Assembly (NCBI GenBank): GCA_030149285.1
Contig: JASBRU010000004.1
Coordinates: forward strand, 1 to 64,000
Origin: Flavobacteriales bacterium
Lineage (GTDB): Bacteria; Bacteroidota; Bacteroidia; Flavobacteriales; JASBRU01
Direction: 5' to 3'
DNA: 64,000 bases
In this document: positions 34,064 through 43,245 of the stretch, piece after piece
Position numbering within the stretch: the first letter of the stretch is position 1
Layout of the letters: each line of letters starts with the position of its first letter
Notes under the pieces: model-generated
The model's input: the letters and a program-made list of their open reading frames with translations, nothing else
What the model was told of the DNA's origin: nothing
The model's database searches: none
Translations under genes and position numbers: made by a program

Positions 34064-35962
34064 TTAGTAAGCGCGTACGTTCTTGCCTTCTTTAAAGTAT
34101 ATAAACGCCTTGTTTACTACTCTATTACCTCCAGGTGTTGGGAAATCTCCGGTAAAGTACCAGTCGCCTTTATGGTCTGGGCAAGACTCGTGTAAGTCTT
34201 CTATTGTTTGGAACAAGATTTTCACCTCAGCATTAATTCCCTTTGGTGTTACAATCTCAGCCACCTTATCAGAAATTTCTTGCGGTGTAAACGGAGCATA
34301 AATTTCTTTTACATAGTTTACCACTTGGTCATCCGGTAAATGTTGCTGCGCTATACACTTCTCGTATACATCATCAATAACATTTTCCATCTTGCGTTCT
34401 TTCAGTAATTCTATAGCTGCTCTAAAGGCCACAAAGTCGCCAAGTTTAGCCATATCAATACCATAACAATCTGGGTAACGTATTTGAGGTGCAGAAGAAA
34501 CTATCACAATTTTTTTAGGACCTAAACGGTCTAGTATTTTAAGTATACTCTGCTTTAAAGTAGTTCCACGTACAATACTATCATCAATAATTACCAAGTT
34601 ATCCGTAGGCTTAACGGTACCGTAAGTAACATCGTATACATGTGCCACTAAATCATCACGGCTATTATCATCCGTAATAAAAGTTCTAAGCTTGGCATCT
34701 TTTATAGCAATCTTTTCTACTCTAGGACGAATCGTAAGAATATCTTCTAGTTTCTCCGGGCTTATATCAGAACCTAGTTCTAGTATCTTACGTTGCTTTA
34801 CTTTAAACAAATAGTCCTCTACCCCTTTTACCATTCCGTAAAAAGAAGTTTCGGCTGTATTTGGAATAAAAGAGAAAACTGAGTTTCTTAAATCATAGTC
34901 TACTTCCTCTATAATAGCAGGGCAAACTCTTCTTCCTAATTCAATACGTTCTCTATAAATATCTGCATCACTACCTCTAGAAAAGTAAATACGCTCAAAA
35001 GAGCATGATTTCTTTTCCATTGGCTCACGCACCATCTTCATATCTACCTCACCAGTCTTTTTCATAATTAAAGCATGACCGGGGTCAATCTCTTTAATTT
35101 CTTCAAAAGGCACATTAAATACGGTTTGTATTACAGGGCGCTCAGAGGTTACCACTACAATCTCATCATCCATATAATAGAATGCAGGGCGTATACCCGA
35201 CGGGTCTCTCAATACAAAGGCGTCTCCGTTACCAATTAAACCTGCCATGGCATAACCACCATCCCATTTTTTGGCAGAGTTCACTAATATTTTTTGAATG
35301 TCTAGGTTTTCAGAAATCAACCTAGATATTTCTTCTTTGCTATGTCCTTGCTCTTTATACTTATAATAAAGCTCGGTGTTTTCTTCGTCTAAAAAGTGAC
35401 CTATTTTTTCTAATACGGTAACCGTATCTGATTTCTTTTTGGGGTGCTGACCTAAGTGCACCAACTCATCAAAAAGCTCATCTACATTGGTTAGGTTAAA
35501 GTTACCCGCAGTAATCAGGTTACGACTCATCCAGTTGTTTTGACGTAAAAATGGATGACAAGACTCAATACTGTTTTTACCAAAAGTACCATAACGTAAG
35601 TGTCCTAAAAACAACTCCCCAGTAAAAGGTAAATTATCTTTTAGCCAATCTACATTTTGGGCTTTTTTTGGATTTTCGGTAATCGTTTCGCTAATGCGCT
35701 TATTTATTTTACCAAAAATATCTTGGATAGGCTGCTGCTTGATAGAGCGGCGACGGCTGATGTATCTTTTGCCGGGTTCTACATCAAATTTGATGTTTGC
35801 CAAGCCGGCACCATCTTGTCCGCGGTTATGTTGCTTTTCCATCAACAAGTACATCTTGTTGAGCGCGTAAAAAGCGGTACCATATTTTTCTTGGTAATAC
35901 TCTAGAGGTTTGCGAAGCCTAAGAACGGCAATACCGCATTCGTGTTTGATAGCGTCACTCAT
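34064..35962 (-). CDS. purF: PurF-like glutamine amidotransferase/phosphoribosyltransferase
   Basis: The 632-aa protein combines an N-terminal Ntn glutaminase domain (Cys9 in KHECGIAVL, RGQDGAG, GHLRYGT and GNFNLTN motifs) with a C-terminal PRTase domain carrying the PRPP loop VIIDDSIVRGTTL. It is well over 100 residues longer than typical PurF, with extra sequence in the glutaminase domain and at the C-terminus. Bacteroidota often carry this long form. It probably makes phosphoribosylamine for purines, but a specialised role beside a canonical PurF elsewhere cannot be excluded. A TAAATTTG box lies 41 bp before the start. Confidence 0.85.
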   Translation of the reverse strand: MSDAIKHECGIAVLRLRKPLEYYQEKYGTAFYALNKMYLLMEKQHNRGQDGAGLANIKFDVEPGKRYISRRRSIKQQPIQDIFGKINKRISETITENPKKAQNVDWLKDNLPFTGELFLGHLRYGTFGKNSIESCHPFLRQNNWMSRNLITAGNFNLTNVDELFDELVHLGQHPKKKSDTVTVLEKIGHFLDEENTELYYKYKEQGHSKEEISRLISENLDIQKILVNSAKKWDGGYAMAGLIGNGDAFVLRDPSGIRPAFYYMDDEIVVVTSERPVIQTVFNVPFEEIKEIDPGHALIMKKTGEVDMKMVREPMEKKSCSFERIYFSRGSDADIYRERIELGRRVCPAIIEEVDYDLRNSVFSFIPNTAETSFYGMVKGVEDYLFKVKQRKILELGSDISPEKLEDILTIRPRVEKIAIKDAKLRTFITDDNSRDDLVAHVYDVTYGTVKPTDNLVIIDDSIVRGTTLKQSILKILDRLGPKKIVIVSSAPQIRYPDCYGIDMAKLGDFVAFRAAIELLKERKMENVIDDVYEKCIAQQHLPDDQVVNYVKEIYAPFTPQEISDKVAEIVTPKGINAEVKILFQTIEDLHESCPDHKGDWYFTGDFPTPGGNRVVNKAFIYFKEGKNVRAY

Positions 35963-36003
35963 AAGGAGATCCTAAACTAATTGTTTATACAATTATTGAA
36001 CTG

Positions 36004-36011
36004 CAAATTTA
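36004..36011 (-). promoter_or_regulatory. TAnnTTTG promoter box of the purF-like gene
   Basis: TAAATTTG on the minus strand, 41 bp before the ATG at 35962, matches the phylum's -7 element. No clear -33 element was seen. Confidence 0.4.
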
Positions 36012-36119
36012 CCGCTTTTTTATGGTATAGCGAAACTTTACAGTTTTGAGTAATAAGTAACGTACTACCATACTTATTGTTTGATTACTCACGTTATATG
36101 CATATTACTTAACCATGGC

Positions 36120-36758
36120 ATGAACTATACTTACTATTTATTTCTAATTACACTTTTAGTATTCCCAGTAATTAGTGTTTTAATATATAAACACCTTAAC
36201 ATTTCAGTTCCAAGAAAACTTATGCTACTGATAGTCTTTCTACTATTAACTCATAACTTTTTATTTCTAGTAGGGTATTCTATTAAAGGTGATTATCCCG
36301 ATTACTTGATTTTTTCATTGGAGTATTTAGTGCTATGTATTTCTGTAGTATTACTGTATAAATCGAAAAGTGTTTATGCTAAACCATTCCGTTTCATAGG
36401 GACAGCTATACTTTCGCTTGGAGGTTTAATTGGATTAATAGGAATCTTTTTATTTATACCCATTTCTGAGGAATATGAAGCTAATAAAACTTTTTATTTT
36501 AAAGCTAACAACATAGATTATGAAACAAGAAGATATAGTTTTGCCTTTGCAACTATAGACAATATAAAATACACTTTTGATACTTACAAGGTATATCCAT
36601 TTCTAATTGAGAAAAAAATAGACTCATCTGTCTTTTTTGATACAAAAACAGAATTAAATATTGGGGAGGATAAACTTAAGATTAGCATTGGAATAAATGA
36701 AAAGAACCTAATCTTTACATCAACTAATGACAAAATTTTCTCCAAAAGAATAAAGTAA
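36120..36758 (+). CDS. Membrane protein of unknown function
   Basis: I start the 212-aa protein at ATG 36120. Four hydrophobic helices fill the first about 125 residues (YLFLITLLVFPVISVLIY, LMLLIVFLLLTHNFLFL, LIFSLEYLVLCISVVLLY and ILSLGGLIGLIGIFLFI). A hydrophilic C-terminal domain of about 85 residues follows (KTFYFKANNIDYETRRYSF onward). I recognise no family. It converges on the ACMSD gene with no gap. Confidence 0.65.
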   Translation: MNYTYYLFLITLLVFPVISVLIYKHLNISVPRKLMLLIVFLLLTHNFLFLVGYSIKGDYPDYLIFSLEYLVLCISVVLLYKSKSVYAKPFRFIGTAILSLGGLIGLIGIFLFIPISEEYEANKTFYFKANNIDYETRRYSFAFATIDNIKYTFDTYKVYPFLIEKKIDSSVFFDTKTELNIGEDKLKISIGINEKNLIFTSTNDKIFSKRIK

Positions 36759-37781
36759 TTACCTCCCAAAAGCACTCTTATCCATGCCCAGCCACTCTAA
36801 TGCAGAACCACTTAACAAGCGTTCTTTAGTAGCATTGTCATAAGGCATACTTTTAATCAATTCACCGGGCTCTAATTCACCTAATGGAAAAGGGTAATCG
36901 GTACCCAAGGCAATTTTATCTGCGCCAACTAAACCTACTAAATAATCTAGCATTTTAGGGTCGTGCACCAAACTGTCAAGGTAAAACTTGCCTAAGTATT
37001 CTCTTGGATTAACAGGGTTATCTACCGCCACTAAATCAGGACGTACATTAAAACCGTGCTCAATTCTGCCAATAGTTGCCGGAAATGAACCACCACCATG
37101 TGCAAAGGCCACACGTAAGTTTGGTAAGCGTTCAAATACACCACCAAATATCATAGAGCAAATTGCCAATGAAGATTCGGCAGGCATCCCTACTAACCAA
37201 GGTAACCAATACTTACCCATTTTATCTTTACCCATCATATCCCATGGATGTACAAAAATGGCCATGTCTAATTCTTGGCAAGCTTCAAATATCGGGAAGA
37301 GCTCGGGAGTATCTAAGTTCCAATCGTTAATATGCGTACCTATTTGTATCCCCTTCAGCCCAATTTCTTTACAACGTTTTAATTCTTGTATCGCTAATTC
37401 AGGGGCTTGCATGGGTAGGGTTCCCAAGCCTACAAATCGGGTTGGGTAACGGTCTACTATATCTGCAATATGGTCGTTCAAAAATTTGGCTACTTCAAGC
37501 GTATCTTCGGGTTTTGCCCAGTACGAGAACATTACCGGCACTGTAGAAAGTACTTGTACATCTACATATTGATGGTCGCATTCTTTCATACGAGCTTCGG
37601 CACTCCAACAATTGTCTTCTACCTCTCTAAAAAATTTATCATCCATCATCATCTTAGCGCAACAAGGCTTATGATGATCTAAACTGATAAAGCCCCCATA
37701 ACCAAACTTCTCTCTAAAGTTGGGTATGTTTTCGGGTAAAATATGGGTGTGTATGTCTATCGAAAATAAATGGTCGCTCAT
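36759..37781 (-). CDS. 2-amino-3-carboxymuconate-6-semialdehyde decarboxylase (ACMSD)
   Basis: This 340-aa amidohydrolase starts at ATG 37781, one base after the preceding gene's stop. Metal ligands are visible: His11 and His13 (DIHTHILP), a His in FVHPWDMMG, a His in AFAHGGGSFP and an Asp in GTDYPFPLGE. The HPWDMMG, GGGSFPATIGRIEHG and CPKMM-like N-terminal features match ACMSD. It converts ACMS to 2-aminomuconate semialdehyde, steering kynurenine breakdown away from quinolinate. It pairs with the dioxygenase directly upstream. Confidence 0.92.
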   Translation of the reverse strand: MSDHLFSIDIHTHILPENIPNFREKFGYGGFISLDHHKPCCAKMMMDDKFFREVEDNCWSAEARMKECDHQYVDVQVLSTVPVMFSYWAKPEDTLEVAKFLNDHIADIVDRYPTRFVGLGTLPMQAPELAIQELKRCKEIGLKGIQIGTHINDWNLDTPELFPIFEACQELDMAIFVHPWDMMGKDKMGKYWLPWLVGMPAESSLAICSMIFGGVFERLPNLRVAFAHGGGSFPATIGRIEHGFNVRPDLVAVDNPVNPREYLGKFYLDSLVHDPKMLDYLVGLVGADKIALGTDYPFPLGELEPGELIKSMPYDNATKERLLSGSALEWLGMDKSAFGR

Positions 37782-37782
37782 A

Positions 37783-38313
37783 CTATACAAATCTTTCGTC
37801 TGTTTCCATTACCGTTCCGCACTTATCGCAAGTACGTAGCTCTTCAGAAGCATAAAAATGTCTGAAATGCGGTAAGAAATCTTTTTCTACATCCTCTAAT
37901 TCAAAGTAAGCCTCATGTAATTTATGGTTGCAGTTATCACAAAACCACATCAAACCATCATTCATATTTCTGCCTTCACGAACAGCTTCTATCACTAATC
38001 CTATAGAACCCGCAGAACGCATTGGTGAGTGTGGTGTTTTAGCCGGAAGCAAAAACATTTCACCGGCCTTAATAGGTATATCTACAGCCTTGCCGTCTTC
38101 TTGAATGCGCACATTAATATCGCCCTCTAATTGATAAAACAGCTCTTCGGTTTCATTATAGTGATAGTCCTTTCTGGCATTTGGCCCACCTACAATCATC
38201 ACAATAAAATCTCCGGCATTTACATACAGGTTTTTATTACCAACGGGTGGTTTTAAAAGGTCTCTATTATCATCTATCCACTTCTGTAAATTAAAAGGTC
38301 TTTGAACTGGCAT
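37783..38313 (-). CDS. nbaC: 3-hydroxyanthranilate 3,4-dioxygenase
   Basis: This 176-aa cupin dioxygenase has the iron ligands His51 (KDYHYN), Glu57 (ETEELFY) and His95 (AKTPHSP). A C-terminal rubredoxin-like site with two CxxC pairs (Cys125/128 and Cys162/165) is typical of bacterial HAAO. It opens the ring of 3-hydroxyanthranilate to ACMS, the substrate of the next gene. It is divergent from the SDR gene at 38401. Confidence 0.95.
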   Translation of the reverse strand: MPVQRPFNLQKWIDDNRDLLKPPVGNKNLYVNAGDFIVMIVGGPNARKDYHYNETEELFYQLEGDINVRIQEDGKAVDIPIKAGEMFLLPAKTPHSPMRSAGSIGLVIEAVREGRNMNDGLMWFCDNCNHKLHEAYFELEDVEKDFLPHFRHFYASEELRTCDKCGTVMETDERFV

Positions 38314-38388
38314 GGCTCTTCTGATTTATGAATTATTCAATCCGGCAATTTACAGAATTTCTGAGAACCCCTTTCCTAAACATTTTGG

Positions 38389-38396
38389 TATCTTTG
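38389..38396 (+). promoter_or_regulatory. TAnnTTTG promoter box of the SDR/aldehyde dehydrogenase genes
   Basis: TATCTTTG ends 4 bp before the ATG at 38401, so the transcript may start at the start codon (leaderless). Confidence 0.5.
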
Positions 38397-38400
38397 AACT

Positions 38401-39189
38401 ATGAATTTAGACTTAACAAACAAGAATGCCTTAGTGTGCGGAAGCACACAAGGAATAGGTAAAGCAGTAGCCGAAGAGCTGGCTCAATTAGGAGCATCTG
38501 TAACGCTTTGCGCGAGAAATGAAGAAAAATTGAAAGAAGTACAAAATGGATTAGATACTTCTAAAGGACAAAAACACCAATACATACAGGCAGATTTTTC
38601 TAATCCGGATGGATTAAAAGCGGCTTTAGAAAACTATTTTAATGCCGGCAACACCATCCATATATTGGTAAACAATACAGGCGGTCCTCCTGCCGGACCT
38701 GCAAATGCAGCCAAAGTAGAAGAGTTTACTCAAGCATTTAGCAATCACCTAGTATGTAACCATATTTTGATGCAGGCTTGTGTAGAAGGTATGAAAGCTG
38801 ATCACTATGGTAGAATCATCAACCTGATTTCTACGTCTGTAAAACAACCTTTACCAAACTTAGGTGTATCTAACACTGTACGTGGTGCTGTTGCCAACTG
38901 GTCTAAAACCTTGGCCAATGAGTTGGGGCAGTTCAACATTACTGTAAATAATGTATTGCCGGGTGCAACTAATACTGTTCGCCTAGAGGCAATCATCAAT
39001 AATAAAGTACAAAAAACAGGACAATCTTATGAAGAGGTTGCCAGTGCCATGAAAAACCAAGTACCGATGAAACGCTTTGCAGAGGCTAATGAAGTAGCCA
39101 ATGCCGTTGCCTTTTTGGCAAGCCCTGCTGCAGGGTACATCAATGGCATTAACATTCCTGTTGACGGTGGTAGAACCAGTGTTTTATAA
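38401..39189 (+). CDS. SDR-family oxidoreductase in the kynurenine cluster
   Basis: The 262-aa Rossmann protein has the cofactor motif GSTQGIGKAVAEEL (14-27), NNTGGPP in place of the usual NNAG, and a C-terminal GINIPVDGGRTS. The catalytic Ser is in LISTSVKQP. At the usual YxxxK position I read SNTVRGAVANW, so the tyrosine is not evident and activity may be altered. It lies 12 bp before the aldehyde dehydrogenase and divergent from the HAAO/ACMSD pair, so a role in 2-aminomuconate semialdehyde metabolism is likely but unproven. Confidence 0.85.
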   Translation: MNLDLTNKNALVCGSTQGIGKAVAEELAQLGASVTLCARNEEKLKEVQNGLDTSKGQKHQYIQADFSNPDGLKAALENYFNAGNTIHILVNNTGGPPAGPANAAKVEEFTQAFSNHLVCNHILMQACVEGMKADHYGRIINLISTSVKQPLPNLGVSNTVRGAVANWSKTLANELGQFNITVNNVLPGATNTVRLEAIINNKVQKTGQSYEEVASAMKNQVPMKRFAEANEVANAVAFLASPAAGYINGINIPVDGGRTSVL

Positions 39190-39201
39190 TAGAAGATTCT
39201 T

Positions 39202-40644
39202 ATGCAAAAATTACAGAATTATATAAATGGCGAATTGGTAGCCCCTGCTAGTGGTAATTATATTGATAACTATCACCCTGCTACCGGAAAAGTATATTCG
39301 TTAATTCCGGACAGCGATGCTAAGGATGTAGAGCTTGCAACAGACGCGGCCAAAAAAGCATTCCCAGAGTGGAGCAAGAAAAGCATACAAGAGCGCTCGG
39401 CTATACTACTAAAACTAGTAGACTTGATTGAGCGAGATATGGACAAACTTGCCGAAGCTGAAAGTAAAGATAACGGCAAACCTATTTGGTTAGCTAAAGC
39501 TGTAGACATCCCAAGAGCTGCTGCAAACTTTAGGTTTTACGCAACAGGTATTTTGCATGAACATACCGAAGCACATAGCATGGGCGAAGAGGCTATTAAT
39601 TATACCCTTAGAGAACCGATTGGTGTGGCAGGCTGTATTTCTCCTTGGAACTTACCTTTATACCTTTTCAGTTGGAAAGTTGCTCCTGCCCTAGCATCAG
39701 GTAACTGTGTGGTAGCAAAGCCATCTGAGATTACTCCTATGTCTGCCTATTTATTATCAGAGCTATGTATTGAAGCCGGTATACCTGCCGGTGTATTCAA
39801 CATTGTACATGGTTTAGGACCAAAAGTGGGTTCTGCCATTACTGAACACCCTGATATCCCGATGATATCGTTTACAGGTGGAACTCAAACCGGTGCTACC
39901 ATAGCCCGTACGGCTGCGCCTATGTTTAAAAAGCTTTCGCTAGAATTGGGCGGTAAAAACCCAAACATCATTTTTGCTGATTGCGATTTTGATGAAATGC
40001 TTAAAGTTACGTTGCGTTCATCATTCGCCAATCAAGGGCAAATTTGTTTATGCGGTTCGCGCATATTTGTAGAGCGCCCTATTTATGAGAAATTTAAAAC
40101 TGCTTTTGTAGAGCGCGTAAGCCAAATGAAAGTGGGTGACCCTAGTGATGATAAAAGCAAATTAGGCGCTGTGGTATCTAAACCTCACATGGAAAAAGTG
40201 CTTTCTTATGTTGAGCTTGCCAAAGAAGAAGGTGGAACTGTATTAACAGGAGGTCATCGTGTAGAAATGGAGGGTGAATTGAAAGACGGATATTACTTAG
40301 CACCAACTGTTATAGAAGGATTAAACTATAACTGCCGCACTAATCAAGAAGAAATATTTGGGCCTGTTGTAACCATTATGCCTTTTGATACTGAAGAAGA
40401 AGTATTGATGTATGCCAACTCTACCAAGTATGGTTTAGCTTCTACAATATGGACTAGCAACCTAAAGCGTGCTCATAGGGTAGCTGCTAAATTGCATACA
40501 GGTATTGTTTGGATTAACTGTTGGTTACTACGCGATTTACGTACGCCATTTGGTGGGGTAAAACAATCTGGTGTAGGACGAGAAGGTGGTTTTGAAGCCC
40601 TACAGTTTTTTACAGAACCCAAAAACGTTTGTATAAAACTATAG
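39202..40644 (+). CDS. Aldehyde dehydrogenase, probable 2-aminomuconate semialdehyde dehydrogenase
   Basis: The 480-aa protein is a full-length ALDH with the PWNLPLYLFSWK cofactor region, SFTGGTQTG, LELGGKNPNIIF and catalytic Cys282 in NQGQICLCGSR. The C-terminal GIVWINCWLLRDLRTPFGG is characteristic of the ALDH8/2-aminomuconate (and 2-hydroxymuconate) semialdehyde dehydrogenases. The context with ACMSD supports oxidation of 2-aminomuconate semialdehyde to 2-aminomuconate. Confidence 0.9.
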   Translation: MQKLQNYINGELVAPASGNYIDNYHPATGKVYSLIPDSDAKDVELATDAAKKAFPEWSKKSIQERSAILLKLVDLIERDMDKLAEAESKDNGKPIWLAKAVDIPRAAANFRFYATGILHEHTEAHSMGEEAINYTLREPIGVAGCISPWNLPLYLFSWKVAPALASGNCVVAKPSEITPMSAYLLSELCIEAGIPAGVFNIVHGLGPKVGSAITEHPDIPMISFTGGTQTGATIARTAAPMFKKLSLELGGKNPNIIFADCDFDEMLKVTLRSSFANQGQICLCGSRIFVERPIYEKFKTAFVERVSQMKVGDPSDDKSKLGAVVSKPHMEKVLSYVELAKEEGGTVLTGGHRVEMEGELKDGYYLAPTVIEGLNYNCRTNQEEIFGPVVTIMPFDTEEEVLMYANSTKYGLASTIWTSNLKRAHRVAAKLHTGIVWINCWLLRDLRTPFGGVKQSGVGREGGFEALQFFTEPKNVCIKL

Positions 40645-40685
40645 TGTATGTAAACTGAATAACCCTTATAAACGTTAATAAGCCC

Positions 40686-41546
40686 ATGAAGCTTGAATCA
40701 ATTGACATTATAGAGGATATCAGTAAAGAAGAATTTCAGGAGAAATATGTAAAAACAAAAACTCCTGTACTACTCAAAAATTACAGCAAAAATTGGCCTG
40801 CAGTCAACAAATGGACTTTTGACTATTTTAAAGAAATTGCAGGCGATGTAGAAGTTGATTTGAAAGGAGATTGGAAAAGAGACCTAAACCTCACTGAAGT
40901 GCCTCCCGTTGCAAAAATGCCTTTTGGTGAGTACCTAGATCTTATCTCTAACCAACCTACAGACTTGCGCATTTTCTTATGGAACATCTTTAAAGAAGTT
41001 CCGCAACTAAAAACCGACTTTGATTTCCCTAAACTGGTTGATGGTTATCTAAAATCTATGCCCTTTGTGTTTTTTGGTGGTGTGGGTGGTAGTGCACGTT
41101 TGCACTACGATTTAGATTTATCTCATGTATTTATAACTCAATTTGCAGGTAAAAAAAGAATTACCGTATTTACGCAAGAATATTCAACACATTTATACAA
41201 ATTGCCATATACTGTACACAGCGGGATAGATGATTTTGAAAACCCTAATTACGATAAATATCCTGCCTTAAAAGAGGCTGTGGGCATGCAATGTGTATTA
41301 GAGCATGGTGACACCTTGTTTATGCCATCCGGTACTTGGCATTATATTGAGTATTTAAGCGGCGGCTTCTCTTTAAGCCTAAGAGCTATGCCCGCCAACC
41401 CTATTGATAAGCTAAAAGGGGCTTATAATGTTGCTGTAAACAGAAATATAGACCGAGTGGTCGGTAATATGTTTCCAAAGCAATTTTTGAGTTATAAAAA
41501 CAAAGTGGCGCATCGCAAGGCAGACGCCATAATTGATGGAAACTGA
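40686..41546 (+). CDS. Cupin-like (JmjC-related) Fe(II) oxygenase
   Basis: The 286-aa cupin_8-type protein has the metal motif HYD (in ARLHYDLDLSHVF) and the distal His in SGTWHYIEYLSGG, plus KRITVFTQEYSTHLYKLP for 2-oxoglutarate binding. Relatives hydroxylate protein side chains or small molecules. It may belong to the kynurenine operon (41 bp after the ALDH), but the substrate is unknown. Its 3' end overlaps dinB by 11 bp. Confidence 0.85.
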   Translation: MKLESIDIIEDISKEEFQEKYVKTKTPVLLKNYSKNWPAVNKWTFDYFKEIAGDVEVDLKGDWKRDLNLTEVPPVAKMPFGEYLDLISNQPTDLRIFLWNIFKEVPQLKTDFDFPKLVDGYLKSMPFVFFGGVGGSARLHYDLDLSHVFITQFAGKKRITVFTQEYSTHLYKLPYTVHSGIDDFENPNYDKYPALKEAVGMQCVLEHGDTLFMPSGTWHYIEYLSGGFSLSLRAMPANPIDKLKGAYNVAVNRNIDRVVGNMFPKQFLSYKNKVAHRKADAIIDGN

Positions 41547-42618
41547 AGAACCCATACGTAAAATCATCCATGTAGATATGGATGCGTTTTATGCCTCTGT
41601 AGAGCAAAGAGACAATCCGGAGCTTAGAGGCAAGCCCATTGCCGTTGGCGGTGGCATGGACAGAGGCGTTGTATCTGCAGCCAGCTACGAAGCACGCAAG
41701 TATGGGGTTCGCTCTGCAATGGCAGGCAAAATAGCCAAGCAGTTATGCCCACATCTCATCTTTGTAAAATCTAACTTTGATAAATATATAGCTGTCTCCA
41801 AAAAAATTAGAGAGATTTTTTATGAGTACACAGATTTGGTAGAACCCCTTTCATTAGATGAAGCCTACCTAGATGTTACCCACAACAAAAAGAACCTTCC
41901 CTCCGCCACCTTAATAGCTCAGGAAATACGCCAACGAATTTTTGAGGAAACTCAACTAACGGCATCTGCAGGAATCTCGGTAAACAAGTTCATTGCTAAA
42001 GTAGCATCCGATGTAAACAAACCCAACGGACAAATGCTTATTGGCCCAAAAGAGGTAATAGGTTTTTTAGAGCAATTACCCATCGAAAAATTTCATGGGA
42101 TAGGAAAAGTCACCGCTCAAAAAATGAAAAAGTATGGTATTCACACAGGTTACGATCTAAAGCAAAAAGAGCAAGCATGGCTGTCAAAATACTTTGGTAA
42201 AAGTGGTTTGTATTACTACAATATTGTACGGGGCATTCATAACAGCGAAGTAAAACCGAATAGAATAAGGAAGTCTGTAGGTGCAGAACGCACCTTTTTT
42301 GAAGACATCACTAAAATAGAAGAGATGGTAGCTTTCTTAGAAAAAATCGGTACTCGCATAGAAGAGCGAATGGAAAAATCGAAGGACGGAGGACGTACCA
42401 TTACCCTTAAAATAAAGTACCATGATTTTGAAGTACATACCAGAAGCAAAACCATTGAGGAGTACGTTAAAAAGAAGAGAGACTTTATGCCGGTTATAAA
42501 AGAACTGCTCTACAACCCAAAACCTGAGAAAGCAGTTCGTTTATTAGGCATTTCTTTATCAAACCTTAACAATAACGAAAAAAAGCCCAAGTATATTCAG
42601 CTTACATTAGACTTTTAA
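41536..42618 (+). CDS. dinB: DNA polymerase IV (Y-family)
   Basis: The 360-aa protein starts at ATG 41536, inside the cupin gene's end. It has HVDMDAFYASVE with metal Asp14 and Asp16, SLDEAYLDVT with the other catalytic Asp-Glu, helix-hairpin-helix IEKFHGIGKVTAQKMKKYG, and a little-finger domain. It is an error-prone translesion polymerase. No SOS box was identified. Confidence 0.95.
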   Translation: METEEPIRKIIHVDMDAFYASVEQRDNPELRGKPIAVGGGMDRGVVSAASYEARKYGVRSAMAGKIAKQLCPHLIFVKSNFDKYIAVSKKIREIFYEYTDLVEPLSLDEAYLDVTHNKKNLPSATLIAQEIRQRIFEETQLTASAGISVNKFIAKVASDVNKPNGQMLIGPKEVIGFLEQLPIEKFHGIGKVTAQKMKKYGIHTGYDLKQKEQAWLSKYFGKSGLYYYNIVRGIHNSEVKPNRIRKSVGAERTFFEDITKIEEMVAFLEKIGTRIEERMEKSKDGGRTITLKIKYHDFEVHTRSKTIEEYVKKKRDFMPVIKELLYNPKPEKAVRLLGISLSNLNNNEKKPKYIQLTLDF

Positions 42619-42666
42619 ATGCCATATTTTCTGTATATTTAGAATTGTAACCTAAAAAAACCGAAT

Positions 42667-43041
42667 ATGTCTGACAAGCTAAAAGTCTTAATAGTAGAAG
42701 ACAACATTGTAAACCTTGTATTACTCAAGAAAGTATTATTTAATGAATTTGATTTACGAACCACTGCGGACGGAAATTCTGCATTGGAGTTGGTAAATGA
42801 AAACCACTATGATGTAATCTTAATGGACATAGACTTAGGGAAAAACGAACTAAATGGCGTTGAAATTCTAAAACTCATTCGTAAAGATGCCAAAAACGAT
42901 GATGTGAAAATTTTTGCTGTAACCGGATTGGCAAATCCAGAAGATGAACAAGACTTGTTAGATGCAGGTTTTGACATGTATATTCCAAAACCGGTAAAGT
43001 CTGCCGAATTAATTGCCGCCATAAAAGCCACAAAAAGCTAA
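42667..43041 (+). CDS. CheY-like single-domain response regulator
   Basis: The 124-aa receiver domain has the acidic pair Glu11-Asp12, the phosphoacceptor Asp54 (ILMDIDLG), Thr in AVTGLA and Lys in YIPKPVKS. There is no output domain and no kinase nearby. It may act as a phosphorelay shuttle or by protein contact. Confidence 0.92.
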   Translation: MSDKLKVLIVEDNIVNLVLLKKVLFNEFDLRTTADGNSALELVNENHYDVILMDIDLGKNELNGVEILKLIRKDAKNDDVKIFAVTGLANPEDEQDLLDAGFDMYIPKPVKSAELIAAIKATKS

Positions 43042-43067
43042 AAACAGTCCTTTTTTGATTAAAAAAA

Positions 43068-43100
43068 GCATAAAACCGCATTAATTTTATGCGTTTTTTT
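43068..43100 (+). terminator. Terminator of the response regulator gene
   Basis: The stem GCATAAAA/TTTTATGC (43068-43092) is followed by seven T. A second terminator lies 22 bp on. Confidence 0.8.
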
Positions 43101-43121
43101 GTGATTTTCTTAAAAATTTTT

Positions 43122-43158
43122 CCCCGCAGTATATCTATATGTTGCGGGGTTTTCTTTT
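43122..43158 (+). terminator. Second, tandem terminator
   Basis: The stem CCCCGCA/TGCGGGG (43122-43149) is followed by TTTTCTTTT. Together with the hairpin just before, it insulates the DUF4331 genes. Confidence 0.8.
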
Positions 43159-43245
43159 CCTTTTCCCTCTAGCTTTTTCAATCTGAAAAATCTAAGCACA
43201 CTACTCCGTCGTAAGTGAAGCAGTTAACAACAAAAAAATAGAACA

